A stretch of DNA of 64,000 nucleotides, from contig NZ_SMGI01000003.1 of NCBI RefSeq assembly GCF_004346845.1, positions 124,001-188,000 of the forward strand, read 5' to 3'. The notes under the pieces were generated by a model. It worked only from the letters and a program-made list of their open reading frames with translations, was not told the DNA's origin and ran no database searches. Source of the DNA: Winogradskyella wandonensis. Its GTDB lineage: Bacteria > Bacteroidota > Bacteroidia > Flavobacteriales > Flavobacteriaceae. The position numbers and the translations under genes were made by a program. Position 1 is the first letter of the stretch. Each line of letters opens with the position of its first letter. Below are positions 25,013 through 34,189 of the stretch, piece by piece.

Positions 25013-26791
25013 TTGAAACTAAAACTCTTTGGCTTATTCTTATTTATTTTTAGCTGTTACAATGGCTATGCGCAAGATATTGCACTATATCGACAGTTTA
25101 ATGGTCGCTATGACTATACTGCAATAGGTAATACATTAAACACCTCTGAAAATGGAAGTTTGGCTGTGTGTGACATACTCACAAGTTCTTCTGCCAATTT
25201 AGACTTAGACACAAATCAAACTATAATTGCTGCCTATTTGTATTGGGCTGGCTCAGGTAATGGAGATTTTGAGGTTTCTCTCAATAACAATGTAGTAACA
25301 GCAGAACGAACATTTAGTGATAGCTTAGATGATACGCGTGTATTTTTCGCCGCTTTTGCAGACGTGACTGGTATTGTTGCGGCAGAAGGAAATACATTAT
25401 ACACACTTTCAGAATTTGATATTACAGACGTTATTGCACCTTACTGCCCTACAGGTACAAATTTCGGTGGTTGGGCACTAACCGTTATTTATGAAGACGA
25501 TGCTTTACCACTAAATCAACTCAATGTCTATGACGGTTTACAGAGTGTTCCAGAATCGCTTACAATCACTCTAGACAATCTTAATGTTTTAGATAACGAT
25601 AATGCTAAAATTGGCTTTATTGCATGGGAAGGCGACCGCGCTTTAGCAGTGAATGAACAATTGACTATAAATGGAAACCTTATTGGTAATCCGCCTCTAA
25701 ACCCGAGCAATAACGCTTTTAATGGCACAATCAGCTTTACTGGCGCTACAGATTTATTCAACATGGATATTGATGTTTACAACATACAAGACAATATTGC
25801 TATTGGAGATACGTCTGCGACCATAAGTCTTACATCGGGTCAAGATTTTGTAATGATTAATAATATAATTACGGTACTAAATAGCCAATTACCAGATGCT
25901 ACTGTAGTTATTGATAGCATTAATTTAGAATGTGATAGTAGAACGATAGAGGTAGAATACACAGTAAACAACACCAACAGCACTGGTGTTTTAGAAAACA
26001 ACACACCTATAGCCTTTTATGCCAACACAACTCTAATAGGGCAATCGCAAACCAATAGCGATATTCCTATTGGCGGTTCGGAAGTTTCAGTAATAACACT
26101 GGAGATTCCTGAGACAATTCCAGATGAATTTGTATTAAATATAATTGTTGATGACGATGGTAGCGGAAATGGAATTATAACTGAAACTAACGAAAACAAC
26201 AACTTAGATTTTGAAGATGTAGCACTTCTTATCATTCCTGAAATAGTAATTCTCCCTAATCTAATTGAATGTAATTTAGGATTTGAAAAAGCCTTTTTTA
26301 ACCTATTTGAAGCTACCGAGAATAATATTCAATTTGAAAACAATAGTTTTGAATTCTACACAAGTTTAGAAGATTTAAAAGAAGGTATAAACAATATTCC
26401 TTTTCCAGAAGATTTTGAAAATGAAACAAATCCACAAACTATTTATATTCGTTTAGAAAAAGATATATGCTACGAGATTTTTCAGTTTAATATAGAAATC
26501 GAAAACTGTCCTCCTGTTATTCCTGAGGGGTTTTCACCTAACAATGACACCATAAACGACTGGTTTAACATTCAAGGCTTGTACAATATTTTTGAGCAAC
26601 ACAAATTAAAAATCTACAACCGTCTTGGCACACTTATCTTTGAAGGCAGCAATAAAAAGCCTTGGGACGGCATTTCTAATAGAGGTATTAACCATGGAAA
26701 ATTGATACCTGTAGGGACATATTATTACGTTTTAAATCTTAACGATTTAGATTTTGAGCCAATCGTTGGCTGGGTTTATGTGAACTATTAA
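25013..26791 (+). CDS. T9SS type B sorting domain protein (592 aa)
   Basis: It starts at TTG (25013). An in-frame stop at 24992 excludes an earlier start, and the next residues KLKLFGLFLFIFSCYNGYAQ form a signal peptide. The middle is a jelly-roll-like secreted domain (IIAAYLYWAGSGNGDFEVSLN near residue 70, FGGWALTVIYED near 158), then a CARDB-like domain (residues ~300-410). One degenerate Cys repeat follows at ~420-500 (IECNLGFEKAFFNL...NPQTIYIRLEKDICYEIFQF). The C-terminal domain reads PEGFSPNNDTINDWFNIQG, KIYNRLG, PWDG, GTYYYVL, ending WVYVNY. It is less like the other three in this cluster. It lies 35 bp after the previous gene. Confidence 0.9.
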   Translation: MKLKLFGLFLFIFSCYNGYAQDIALYRQFNGRYDYTAIGNTLNTSENGSLAVCDILTSSSANLDLDTNQTIIAAYLYWAGSGNGDFEVSLNNNVVTAERTFSDSLDDTRVFFAAFADVTGIVAAEGNTLYTLSEFDITDVIAPYCPTGTNFGGWALTVIYEDDALPLNQLNVYDGLQSVPESLTITLDNLNVLDNDNAKIGFIAWEGDRALAVNEQLTINGNLIGNPPLNPSNNAFNGTISFTGATDLFNMDIDVYNIQDNIAIGDTSATISLTSGQDFVMINNIITVLNSQLPDATVVIDSINLECDSRTIEVEYTVNNTNSTGVLENNTPIAFYANTTLIGQSQTNSDIPIGGSEVSVITLEIPETIPDEFVLNIIVDDDGSGNGIITETNENNNLDFEDVALLIIPEIVILPNLIECNLGFEKAFFNLFEATENNIQFENNSFEFYTSLEDLKEGINNIPFPEDFENETNPQTIYIRLEKDICYEIFQFNIEIENCPPVIPEGFSPNNDTINDWFNIQGLYNIFEQHKLKIYNRLGTLIFEGSNKKPWDGISNRGINHGKLIPVGTYYYVLNLNDLDFEPIVGWVYVNY

Positions 26792-26812
26792 ATTACATTA
26801 TAACGATTTTTT

Positions 26813-26842
26813 TTGCATTTCATCTAATTTTAATTACTTTTG
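26813..26842 (+). promoter_or_regulatory. promoter of the 1612-aa T9SS protein gene
   Basis: TTG at 26813-26815 and TACTTTTG at 26835-26842 are 19 bp apart, an exact fit to the flavobacterial TTG, 17-23 bp, TAnnTTTG consensus. The start codon is 47 bases downstream. Confidence 0.7.
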
Positions 26843-26846
26843 AGCG

Positions 26847-26871
26847 TATAACAGACTTCGAATGTGTTATA
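26847..26871 (+). promoter_or_regulatory. inverted repeat in the leader of the 1612-aa gene
   Basis: TATAACA (26847-26853) and TGTTATA (26865-26871) form a perfect 7-bp inverted repeat around 11 bases, starting about where transcription from the 26813-26842 promoter should begin. It could be an operator or a 5' mRNA stem-loop. Confidence 0.5.
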
Positions 26872-26889
26872 TAATAAACAGTTAGCTAA

Positions 26890-29800
26890 ATGCCCAAAGG
26901 TTTCAAATCAATATTCCATTTTGTATGGCTATGGCTTATTAACTTCGCATTTGCTCAGCAAATAACGGTAGATAACGCTGTACCTATAGAAAACCTTATT
27001 CAGAATACACTTGCTTCGCAATGCATTCAAATCTCTAATGTATCTTCAACTATTAATGGTAGCGTTGTTGGTCTAGGGAGCTTTGGCTCTTTTGATAGAG
27101 CTTCTTCAAATTTTCCTTTCGAGAGTGGAATACTATTAACCTCTGGAGACGCGTCCTCTGCTGGTAATACATTTAATAACGATATTTTAAGCGATGGAAA
27201 TAATTCTTGGGGTACAGATGTAGATTTAGAAAACGCCTTAGGAATTACAAACACCCAAAATGCGACGTCAATTGAGTTCGATTTTATATCGGTTTCAGAC
27301 GTATTACAATTTAATTACATTTTTGCTTCGGAAGAATACTTTGCTAACTTTCCGTGCCAATATACAGATGCATTTGCCTTTTTAATTCGCGAAGCTGGTA
27401 CTTCTAACCCCTATATAAATATTGCTACTATACCAGGTACTTCAACACCAGTCAATTCAATGACGATTCATGATGAAATTGAAGGGTTTTGTGCAGAAGA
27501 AAATCCTCAGTTTTTTGAAGGTTATAACATTGGCGACACGAACTATAATGGTCGTACTACCGTACTTTCTGCAACTGCTAACATTATTCCTAATGTAACC
27601 TATCATGTTAAATTAGTCATTGCAGACCAAAGTTTCGAAACCTACGACTCCGCAATATTTATAGAGGCCAATAGTTTTGACCCTTTGGTAGAACTTGGTG
27701 AAGATTTTTCAACTTGTGCCAGTAGCGTATATCTTGATGCAAATATTAACAATAGTAACGCCACTTACGAATGGTTTTTAAATAATAATCCTATTTCAGA
27801 AGCGAATCTACCTGAATATGAAGTGACATCAAGCGGAACTTATTCCGTAGAAATTAATATTCCTTTAGGTAGTGGTTTTTGTACTATTACCGATGAAATT
27901 ACAATTGATATTAGTAATACTCAAAGTACTTCTCCGATGACTAATTATCAATTATGCGATGACCCAAGCAACGATGGTGTTGAAGTTTTTGATTTGAACA
28001 CAAAAGATGCTGAGGCCATAAATTCTGTAGTTCCAGGAAATTATGTCGTAAGCTATCATACGTCTATTTCAAACGCTCAGAATAATATAAACCCAATCAA
28101 TGGTAATTATACTAACGTTGTTAGTCCTCAGCTAATTTTTGTAAGGATTGAAGATATTGATACAGGCTGTTTGGCTATCAATCAATTTCAATTAGTCGTT
28201 GGACCAAGACCAGTTATTTCAGTACCACCTTTAATGGAGGTATGTGATGATCAAGTCATCGACGGATTTACAACTATTGATTTAAGTGAAAATGATGATT
28301 TAATTACCAATGGTCAGAATAACCTGGTCGTTAGCTATCATTATACCCAAGCCGAGGCAGATTCTGGCTCTAATCCTATACCTATACCTTATGTGAATGA
28401 CTCACAGCTTGATATGGTATTTGTGAATGTAACAGACCCAACATCTGGGTGTAATACAACCACAACTTTAGATATTTCTGTGCTTAACCCACCTGCAATT
28501 TCTAATGCTCAAGATTATTTTATTGATGCCTGTGACCAAGACTACGATGGCTTTGCAAATTTTGATTTAACTGAAGTAGAAGCAGATATTGTAAATGGTT
28601 TGTCTAATGTTACAATTACCTACCATTTATCCCAAGAAGATGCACTATCTGGAGCTAACCCTATACCAGACCCAACTAATTTTGCTAATACAGTACAAAC
28701 AGAACAAATTATATACATAAGAGTCGTCGATAATACTACTGGTTGCCCTTCAATAGCGTCATTCGAGATTCATCCAAATCTACTTTTATCAGGACCTAAT
28801 TTTTCTGTAAATGAAATTTGTGATGAAGATAATGATGGTATCGAATCCTTTAATCTTAATGGTGTAGAAAGCTTTATTTTAGGTGATATACAAGATGTAG
28901 ATATCGTTTTTTATGAGACCGAGGATGACCGTGATAATGGTGTTAATCCAATAGATACAAGTGTGGACTACGTTCCAGCTAGTTTACCACAAACATTATA
29001 CATTACGTTAACAAGCCCAACATGTACCGAGGCAGAAGATATTATTCTTAATATTCTGGCTATAACAGAGTTTCCAGATTTACCTCAACAATTGGTTTGC
29101 GACGAGGACCAAGACGGAATAACAACAATCGACTTATCTATTTACAACAGTATCATTACTCAAGGTCAAGAAAATGATTATACAGTGACGTATTTTGAAT
29201 CCTTATCTGATGCAGAAACGCAGAATAATCAACTTTCTACGATATACACAAACACCCAAAATCCATTTAATGTTTATGCTAGGATTATGTCTAACGTAAC
29301 CTTCTGTGTAGATATTTCAACCTTTGAGGTTTTGGTTAATCCAGCACCTCTAACATCGCCTCCAAACTCTATTGTAGTTTGTGACGATAACGATGATGGT
29401 ATTTCTACAATTAACTTAGAAAATACAATACCGGAGATTACCACATCCACTTCTGGGCTATTGTTTACATTCTATAATAGTGTTGAAGATGCTGAAAATG
29501 GTAGTAATGCCATTCCAAACCCAACAAATTATAATGCTTCTACAAGTAGTCTTAGCGTAAGAATTGAAAACGAAAATACGGGATGCTTCTCTATAGAACC
29601 TTTAGAAATTATTGTAAATACATTACCAATATTCCCTGTAATATCTAATTACGAGTTTTGTGAAGATTCTACCGATAATATCGGAGAATTTTTGTTAAGT
29701 TCTAAGGACGATGAAATCCTAAACGGACAAACAGGCAAAGAAGTTCTCTACTTTTTATCAGAGTCTGATGCTAATACTGGTAATAACCCGATTGACAAGA

Positions 29801-31728
29801 ATAGTAATTTTCAGAATACTGAAAATCCTCAGGTAATTTATGTGCGAGTTCAGAATATCACAGATACAGATTGTTATGGTATAGATTCTTTCTCGCTTTC
29901 GGTCGGTACTAACCCTACTTTTAATGAGCCTACAGATATTTTTGACTGTGATGACGGCTCTAACGATACGTTTACAACAATAAACTTGGATGAAAAAACG
30001 GCTCAAATAACTCAGACTATTTCTGAAACTTTAGACATCATATATTATCCTACCATAGAAGATATACAAGCAGGGACAAATGGTATTACTGGAGGAACTT
30101 TTACAAACACAACAAACCCGCAAGAAGTTTATGTAGAAATAAGTAACGGCAGTAATTGTACATCTATCACGTCATTTATAATTAATGTTATTCCAGTTCC
30201 AAATGTTTTAGAAATCGAGCCTTTTACGGATTGTGATGTAGATTATGATGGAAGCATTTCTTGGGACTTGACAGAAGCAGAAATTAATATTTTAGATATA
30301 AGAGATGACAACGTTGTTGTATCTTATTTCCCAACAGAAGATGATGCGAATGATGATGCAAACGTAATTCAGAATCCAGAGAATTTTACTAACACCTCAA
30401 ACCCACAAACAGTTTTCGTAAAGGTTACAAACACGGATTTTAATTGTCCATTAGTCTTACCTATTGAATTAAATGTCAACTTACCACCAGATTTTAATGC
30501 ATTTGACTCGGTAACCATTTGCGATAATCAAGATAATTCTTTCGATTTAGAAGAAGTAAGCGAAATTATTATAAATGATACTAACACTACAAATCTGTCA
30601 TATCATGTAACTGAATCAGATGCCTTAGGTAACCTCAACCCTCTTCTATTAAATTATCAATATCAATCGAATAACGATATTATTTACGCTAGACTTGAAG
30701 ATACGATTACAGGCTGTTTTTTTGTCTATCCTTTTACCCTTATCGTAAACGACTTACCAATTGCAAATACACCGAGCGACTTGATTTCTTGTGATGACGA
30801 CTTCGACGGAAGATTAGAATTTGATTTAGAAACGCAGACATCTTCAATTTTAGGATCTCAAGACACTACTTTTTTAAATGTGACTTATCATCTTTCAGAG
30901 GTTGATGCTAATGCAAACGCCAACGCTTTAGAAAGCCCGTACACTACTTTTGACGGACAAACGCTATTTGCTAGAGTTACAAACGTAAATTCACAATGTT
31001 ATAGCATTACTCAATTCAATGTAGTAATTTATCCTTTACCACTAGTCGACATAGAAAATCAAGCTATATGTCCAGAAAATTTCCCATTGCGAGTTAATGC
31101 AGATACTGGTTTTGAGGGTGATGCATATTTATGGTCTACAGGCGAAACAACATCAGAAATAGAGATAACGGAAATAGGCCCTTACAGTGTTAGGGTAACC
31201 ACTGCCAACGGTTGTGAGTGGACTAGTGAATTTAATGTTATTGAGTCTGAACCAGCAAATATCGAAACTGTCGAGACTGTAGATTTTTCCGACCCAAATA
31301 ACATAACCATTACAGTATCTGGTATAGGAGATTATTTATATCAGCTAGATGATGGTGAACCACAAGATTCTGGTTTCTTCGAAAATGTGAATCTTGGTTA
31401 TCATACGCTAACGATAATTGACCAAAATGGTTGCGCATCTGTCACTAGAGAAGTACTTGTTATAGATGCACCAAAGTTTATGACGCCAAATAACGATGGT
31501 GCTTTCGATAGATGGCATATTATAGGAGTAGAAACACTTCCTGGAACTGTAGTTTATATTTTTGATAGGTACGGAAAACTCTTAAAGCAACTAAATCATA
31601 ATTCTTTGGGTTGGGACGGAACCTACAATGGGAAACTTATGCCAGCATCGGATTACTGGTGGTCTGCAGAGGTTAGAGGTGGTGATATAGAATTTACAGC
31701 AACAGGACATTTTGCACTTAGACGCTAG
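26890..31728 (+). CDS. T9SS type B sorting domain protein with choice-of-anchor L domain and 11 Cys/DxDxDG repeats (1612 aa)
   Basis: A signal peptide (FHFVWLWLINFAFAQ) is followed by a choice-of-anchor L domain at about residues 30-265 (FPFESGILLTSG, FNYIFASEEYFANFPC, AFAFLIRE). An Ig-like segment follows, then eleven ~90-residue repeats at about 350-1385. Most open Cys-Asp-x-Asp-x-Asp-Gly (CDEDNDG, CDEDQDG, CDDNDDG, CDVDYDG, CDDDFDG) and carry a second Cys about 65-80 residues later. A YLWSTGETTSEIEI domain and a gliding-motility-type C-terminal domain (FMTPNNDGAFDRWHI, YGKLL, GWDGTYNG, DYWW, ending HFALRR) complete it. It is exported by T9SS and likely filamentous or rod-like on the surface. 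It is the largest protein in the window. Confidence 0.93.
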   Translation: MPKGFKSIFHFVWLWLINFAFAQQITVDNAVPIENLIQNTLASQCIQISNVSSTINGSVVGLGSFGSFDRASSNFPFESGILLTSGDASSAGNTFNNDILSDGNNSWGTDVDLENALGITNTQNATSIEFDFISVSDVLQFNYIFASEEYFANFPCQYTDAFAFLIREAGTSNPYINIATIPGTSTPVNSMTIHDEIEGFCAEENPQFFEGYNIGDTNYNGRTTVLSATANIIPNVTYHVKLVIADQSFETYDSAIFIEANSFDPLVELGEDFSTCASSVYLDANINNSNATYEWFLNNNPISEANLPEYEVTSSGTYSVEINIPLGSGFCTITDEITIDISNTQSTSPMTNYQLCDDPSNDGVEVFDLNTKDAEAINSVVPGNYVVSYHTSISNAQNNINPINGNYTNVVSPQLIFVRIEDIDTGCLAINQFQLVVGPRPVISVPPLMEVCDDQVIDGFTTIDLSENDDLITNGQNNLVVSYHYTQAEADSGSNPIPIPYVNDSQLDMVFVNVTDPTSGCNTTTTLDISVLNPPAISNAQDYFIDACDQDYDGFANFDLTEVEADIVNGLSNVTITYHLSQEDALSGANPIPDPTNFANTVQTEQIIYIRVVDNTTGCPSIASFEIHPNLLLSGPNFSVNEICDEDNDGIESFNLNGVESFILGDIQDVDIVFYETEDDRDNGVNPIDTSVDYVPASLPQTLYITLTSPTCTEAEDIILNILAITEFPDLPQQLVCDEDQDGITTIDLSIYNSIITQGQENDYTVTYFESLSDAETQNNQLSTIYTNTQNPFNVYARIMSNVTFCVDISTFEVLVNPAPLTSPPNSIVVCDDNDDGISTINLENTIPEITTSTSGLLFTFYNSVEDAENGSNAIPNPTNYNASTSSLSVRIENENTGCFSIEPLEIIVNTLPIFPVISNYEFCEDSTDNIGEFLLSSKDDEILNGQTGKEVLYFLSESDANTGNNPIDKNSNFQNTENPQVIYVRVQNITDTDCYGIDSFSLSVGTNPTFNEPTDIFDCDDGSNDTFTTINLDEKTAQITQTISETLDIIYYPTIEDIQAGTNGITGGTFTNTTNPQEVYVEISNGSNCTSITSFIINVIPVPNVLEIEPFTDCDVDYDGSISWDLTEAEINILDIRDDNVVVSYFPTEDDANDDANVIQNPENFTNTSNPQTVFVKVTNTDFNCPLVLPIELNVNLPPDFNAFDSVTICDNQDNSFDLEEVSEIIINDTNTTNLSYHVTESDALGNLNPLLLNYQYQSNNDIIYARLEDTITGCFFVYPFTLIVNDLPIANTPSDLISCDDDFDGRLEFDLETQTSSILGSQDTTFLNVTYHLSEVDANANANALESPYTTFDGQTLFARVTNVNSQCYSITQFNVVIYPLPLVDIENQAICPENFPLRVNADTGFEGDAYLWSTGETTSEIEITEIGPYSVRVTTANGCEWTSEFNVIESEPANIETVETVDFSDPNNITITVSGIGDYLYQLDDGEPQDSGFFENVNLGYHTLTIIDQNGCASVTREVLVIDAPKFMTPNNDGAFDRWHIIGVETLPGTVVYIFDRYGKLLKQLNHNSLGWDGTYNGKLMPASDYWWSAEVRGGDIEFTATGHFALRR

Positions 31729-31775
31729 CTATAAAATTTAACAGTCTTCAAAAATTTCAAACTATAGCCTATCCG

Positions 31776-31783
31776 TATATTTG
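31776..31783 (+). promoter_or_regulatory. -7 promoter box for the 782-aa T9SS protein gene
   Basis: TATATTTG matches TAnnTTTG exactly, 22 bases ahead of the ATG at 31806. The position of the -33 box has only TTTC. Confidence 0.5.
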
Positions 31784-31805
31784 CAAAGAATTTTCAATGT
31801 AAAAA

Positions 31806-34154
31806 ATGCGGTATTACTTTCTTGCTATTAGCTTTTTCTTCTTTTTACTTAGTAATTCTCAAAACATTACAGTTGATAGTCAATTATACAATCCACAAGA
31901 ACTTATAGAAGATATCTTGATAGACAGTGATTGCATCGACAATGTGGTTGTAACTAATGCGCAAAGTGGAGACTTTGGAGGCGTTGAATTCAGTTATGGT
32001 TTTTTTGATGGTACTGGAACTACTTTCCCTTTTGAAAGTGGTATAGTGATGAGTACCGGACGATTAAGTAATGTTCCTGGACCAAACAACTCGTTAAGCG
32101 ATGATGACGCTCCAAATTGGAATGGCGATGATGATTTAGAGGAGATTTTGGATGAAAATAACACATTTAATGCAACCATTTTAGAATTTAATTTTACAGC
32201 AATTACCAATCAAATAAGCTTTAGATATCTTTTCGCATCAGAAGAATATCAAGAAAATAATTCTAATACGTGTATCTTTTCAGATTTATTTGGCTTTCTA
32301 ATTAAACCGTCTGATAATTCCCAGCCTTTTCAAAACATCGCAGTGATACCTGGTACTAACACACCTGTAAAAGTTACAACAGTGACGCCTGGCATATCAG
32401 GAAGTTGCCCATCACAGAATGAAACTTTTTTTGGTGGATTTAATGGTGCTATGTCACCGATAAATTTCAATGGACAAACTGCAGTTTTAACAGCAACTGC
32501 AGATATAATTTCAGGTCAAGAATACACTATAAAATTGGTGATTGCCGACGAACAAAATTTTAGATTTGACTCAGCTGTATTTCTTGAAGCAGGTAGTTTT
32601 CAGGCCTCTAGAGATTTAGGACAAAATAGATTATTGGCAACTAATAATCCTTTGTGCGAAGGAGAAACACTTTTGTTAGATGGTACCATATCAGGAAATA
32701 ACGGTTACGATTGGTATAGGGACGGTGTACTTGTACAATCTGACCCAGTAGGTTGTACTAATTGTGGCACCTACGAAGTGACTCAACCCGGCATTTATAC
32801 CTTAGAAGTTAACTTAGATGGTACGTGCGTGGCCAATGGAGAAATAACTATAGAATATAGCCCAAATCCCGAAGGCTCAGACGTAATTCAGGTGGAATGC
32901 GATGCCAACCAAGACGGACTTACCTTTTATAATTTGTTAGAGTTGGCGGCAGACATTCGTAATAACGATCCTGATTTAACCGTAAGCAATTTCTTTTTAT
33001 CGGAAATGGAAGCTATCGATAATATTAACCCTATTGAGACACCTACAAGCTTTGAAAATACCATACCGAATCAAATTGTCTACGCCAGAGTAGAAAATCC
33101 ATTTGGATGTTTTGATGTTGCAGAATTAGAGCTTCAAATTTCGAATAATACACTTAATATTCCTACCATTGAAGCTTGTGATTTTGGAGAGCTTGACGGA
33201 TTAACAACATTTGACCTTAACGAAGTCATTACTGCTATTGATAGTCAAATACCAACAGGTGCTACAATTAATTTTTTCGAAACGGAAAACGATGCGTTTA
33301 CAGGAAACAATTCATTAACTATAAACTTTGATAATAGTGTTCCAGATTTTCAAACCATATTTGTAAAAGTTGAAAATAATGATGTGTGTTATGCAATTTC
33401 GGAAGTGGACTTACAAGTAAAATTTACACCAGCAGTTTCAGAAGATATAACTGTAATTTATTGTACAAACACCTTTCCTGAAACCATAAGACTTTTTGGT
33501 GGAGTCCTTAACGATTTACCTAACAACTATTATTACGAGTGGCAATTAAACGGAACACCTTTAACCACGACCACTTCTTTTATAGATGTTAATGAAATAG
33601 GTACTTACACTGTGATTATTACAGACCCTAACGGCTGTAGTAACACTAGAGATATTATAGTAGTACCATCAGAAATTGCTCAGATAGATGCTGTTGATGT
33701 AATTGGCTCAGATACTATAAATACTATTACAATTGTCGCTTCTGGCCTTGGTGATTATGAATATGCACTTGACAATGAAAATGGTCCTTATCAAGATGAA
33801 AATGTATTCAACAACATACTACCGGGATTTCACACAGTTTTTGTTCGTGATAAGAATGGTTGTGGAATAGATTCGGAAATTTTTTCAGTACTTGGTTTTC
33901 CTAAATTCTTCACCCCAAATGGCGATGGACAAAACGACTTTTGGCAGTTAGATGGTATTAATTTTCAGCTATATCCAGATCTAGAAGTAACAATTTATGA
34001 CCGTTTTGGAAAACTCATGACGAGGCAAGACTCTAGAAGCTCTGGTTGGGATGGTAATTACAATGGTACTTTAATGCCAAATTCTGACTATTGGTTTACT
34101 GCAAACTTTGGAGATGGTAGAACTTTTACAGGGCATTTTGCCTTAAAACGCTAA
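31806..34154 (+). CDS. T9SS type B sorting domain protein with choice-of-anchor L domain (782 aa)
   Basis: A signal peptide (RYYFLAISFFFFLLSNSQ) precedes a choice-of-anchor L domain at about residues 30-265 (FPFESGIVMSTG, FRYLFASEEYQENNSNTC, LFGFLIKPS). An Ig-like segment with a CTNC motif follows near residue 317, then two Cys/DxDxDG repeats at ~360-540. The last ~240 residues (YYYEWQLNGT..., FFTPNGDGQNDFWQL, GWDGNYNG, ending HFALKR) are closely similar to the end of the 1113-residue protein. The layout is that of the 1612-residue protein with nine fewer repeats, which points to duplication. It has its own promoter box at 31776. Confidence 0.92.
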   Translation: MRYYFLAISFFFFLLSNSQNITVDSQLYNPQELIEDILIDSDCIDNVVVTNAQSGDFGGVEFSYGFFDGTGTTFPFESGIVMSTGRLSNVPGPNNSLSDDDAPNWNGDDDLEEILDENNTFNATILEFNFTAITNQISFRYLFASEEYQENNSNTCIFSDLFGFLIKPSDNSQPFQNIAVIPGTNTPVKVTTVTPGISGSCPSQNETFFGGFNGAMSPINFNGQTAVLTATADIISGQEYTIKLVIADEQNFRFDSAVFLEAGSFQASRDLGQNRLLATNNPLCEGETLLLDGTISGNNGYDWYRDGVLVQSDPVGCTNCGTYEVTQPGIYTLEVNLDGTCVANGEITIEYSPNPEGSDVIQVECDANQDGLTFYNLLELAADIRNNDPDLTVSNFFLSEMEAIDNINPIETPTSFENTIPNQIVYARVENPFGCFDVAELELQISNNTLNIPTIEACDFGELDGLTTFDLNEVITAIDSQIPTGATINFFETENDAFTGNNSLTINFDNSVPDFQTIFVKVENNDVCYAISEVDLQVKFTPAVSEDITVIYCTNTFPETIRLFGGVLNDLPNNYYYEWQLNGTPLTTTTSFIDVNEIGTYTVIITDPNGCSNTRDIIVVPSEIAQIDAVDVIGSDTINTITIVASGLGDYEYALDNENGPYQDENVFNNILPGFHTVFVRDKNGCGIDSEIFSVLGFPKFFTPNGDGQNDFWQLDGINFQLYPDLEVTIYDRFGKLMTRQDSRSSGWDGNYNGTLMPNSDYWFTANFGDGRTFTGHFALKR

Positions 34155-34185
34155 TTGATTCCTGCTCATCTTTATCGTAACTTTG
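34155..34185 (+). promoter_or_regulatory. promoter of uvrB
   Basis: TTG at 34155-34157 and TAACTTTG at 34178-34185 are separated by 20 bp, fitting the flavobacterial consensus. Only four bases lie between the box and the uvrB ATG at 34190, so the message should be leaderless or nearly so. Confidence 0.6.
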
Positions 34186-34189
34186 CGCT

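Noticed and set aside
27940-31040. possible recent DNA-level tandem duplication in the 11-repeat region
   Set aside because: The repeats are similar as protein but not as nucleotide sequence by eye, so the expansion looks old; no long identical DNA blocks were seen.
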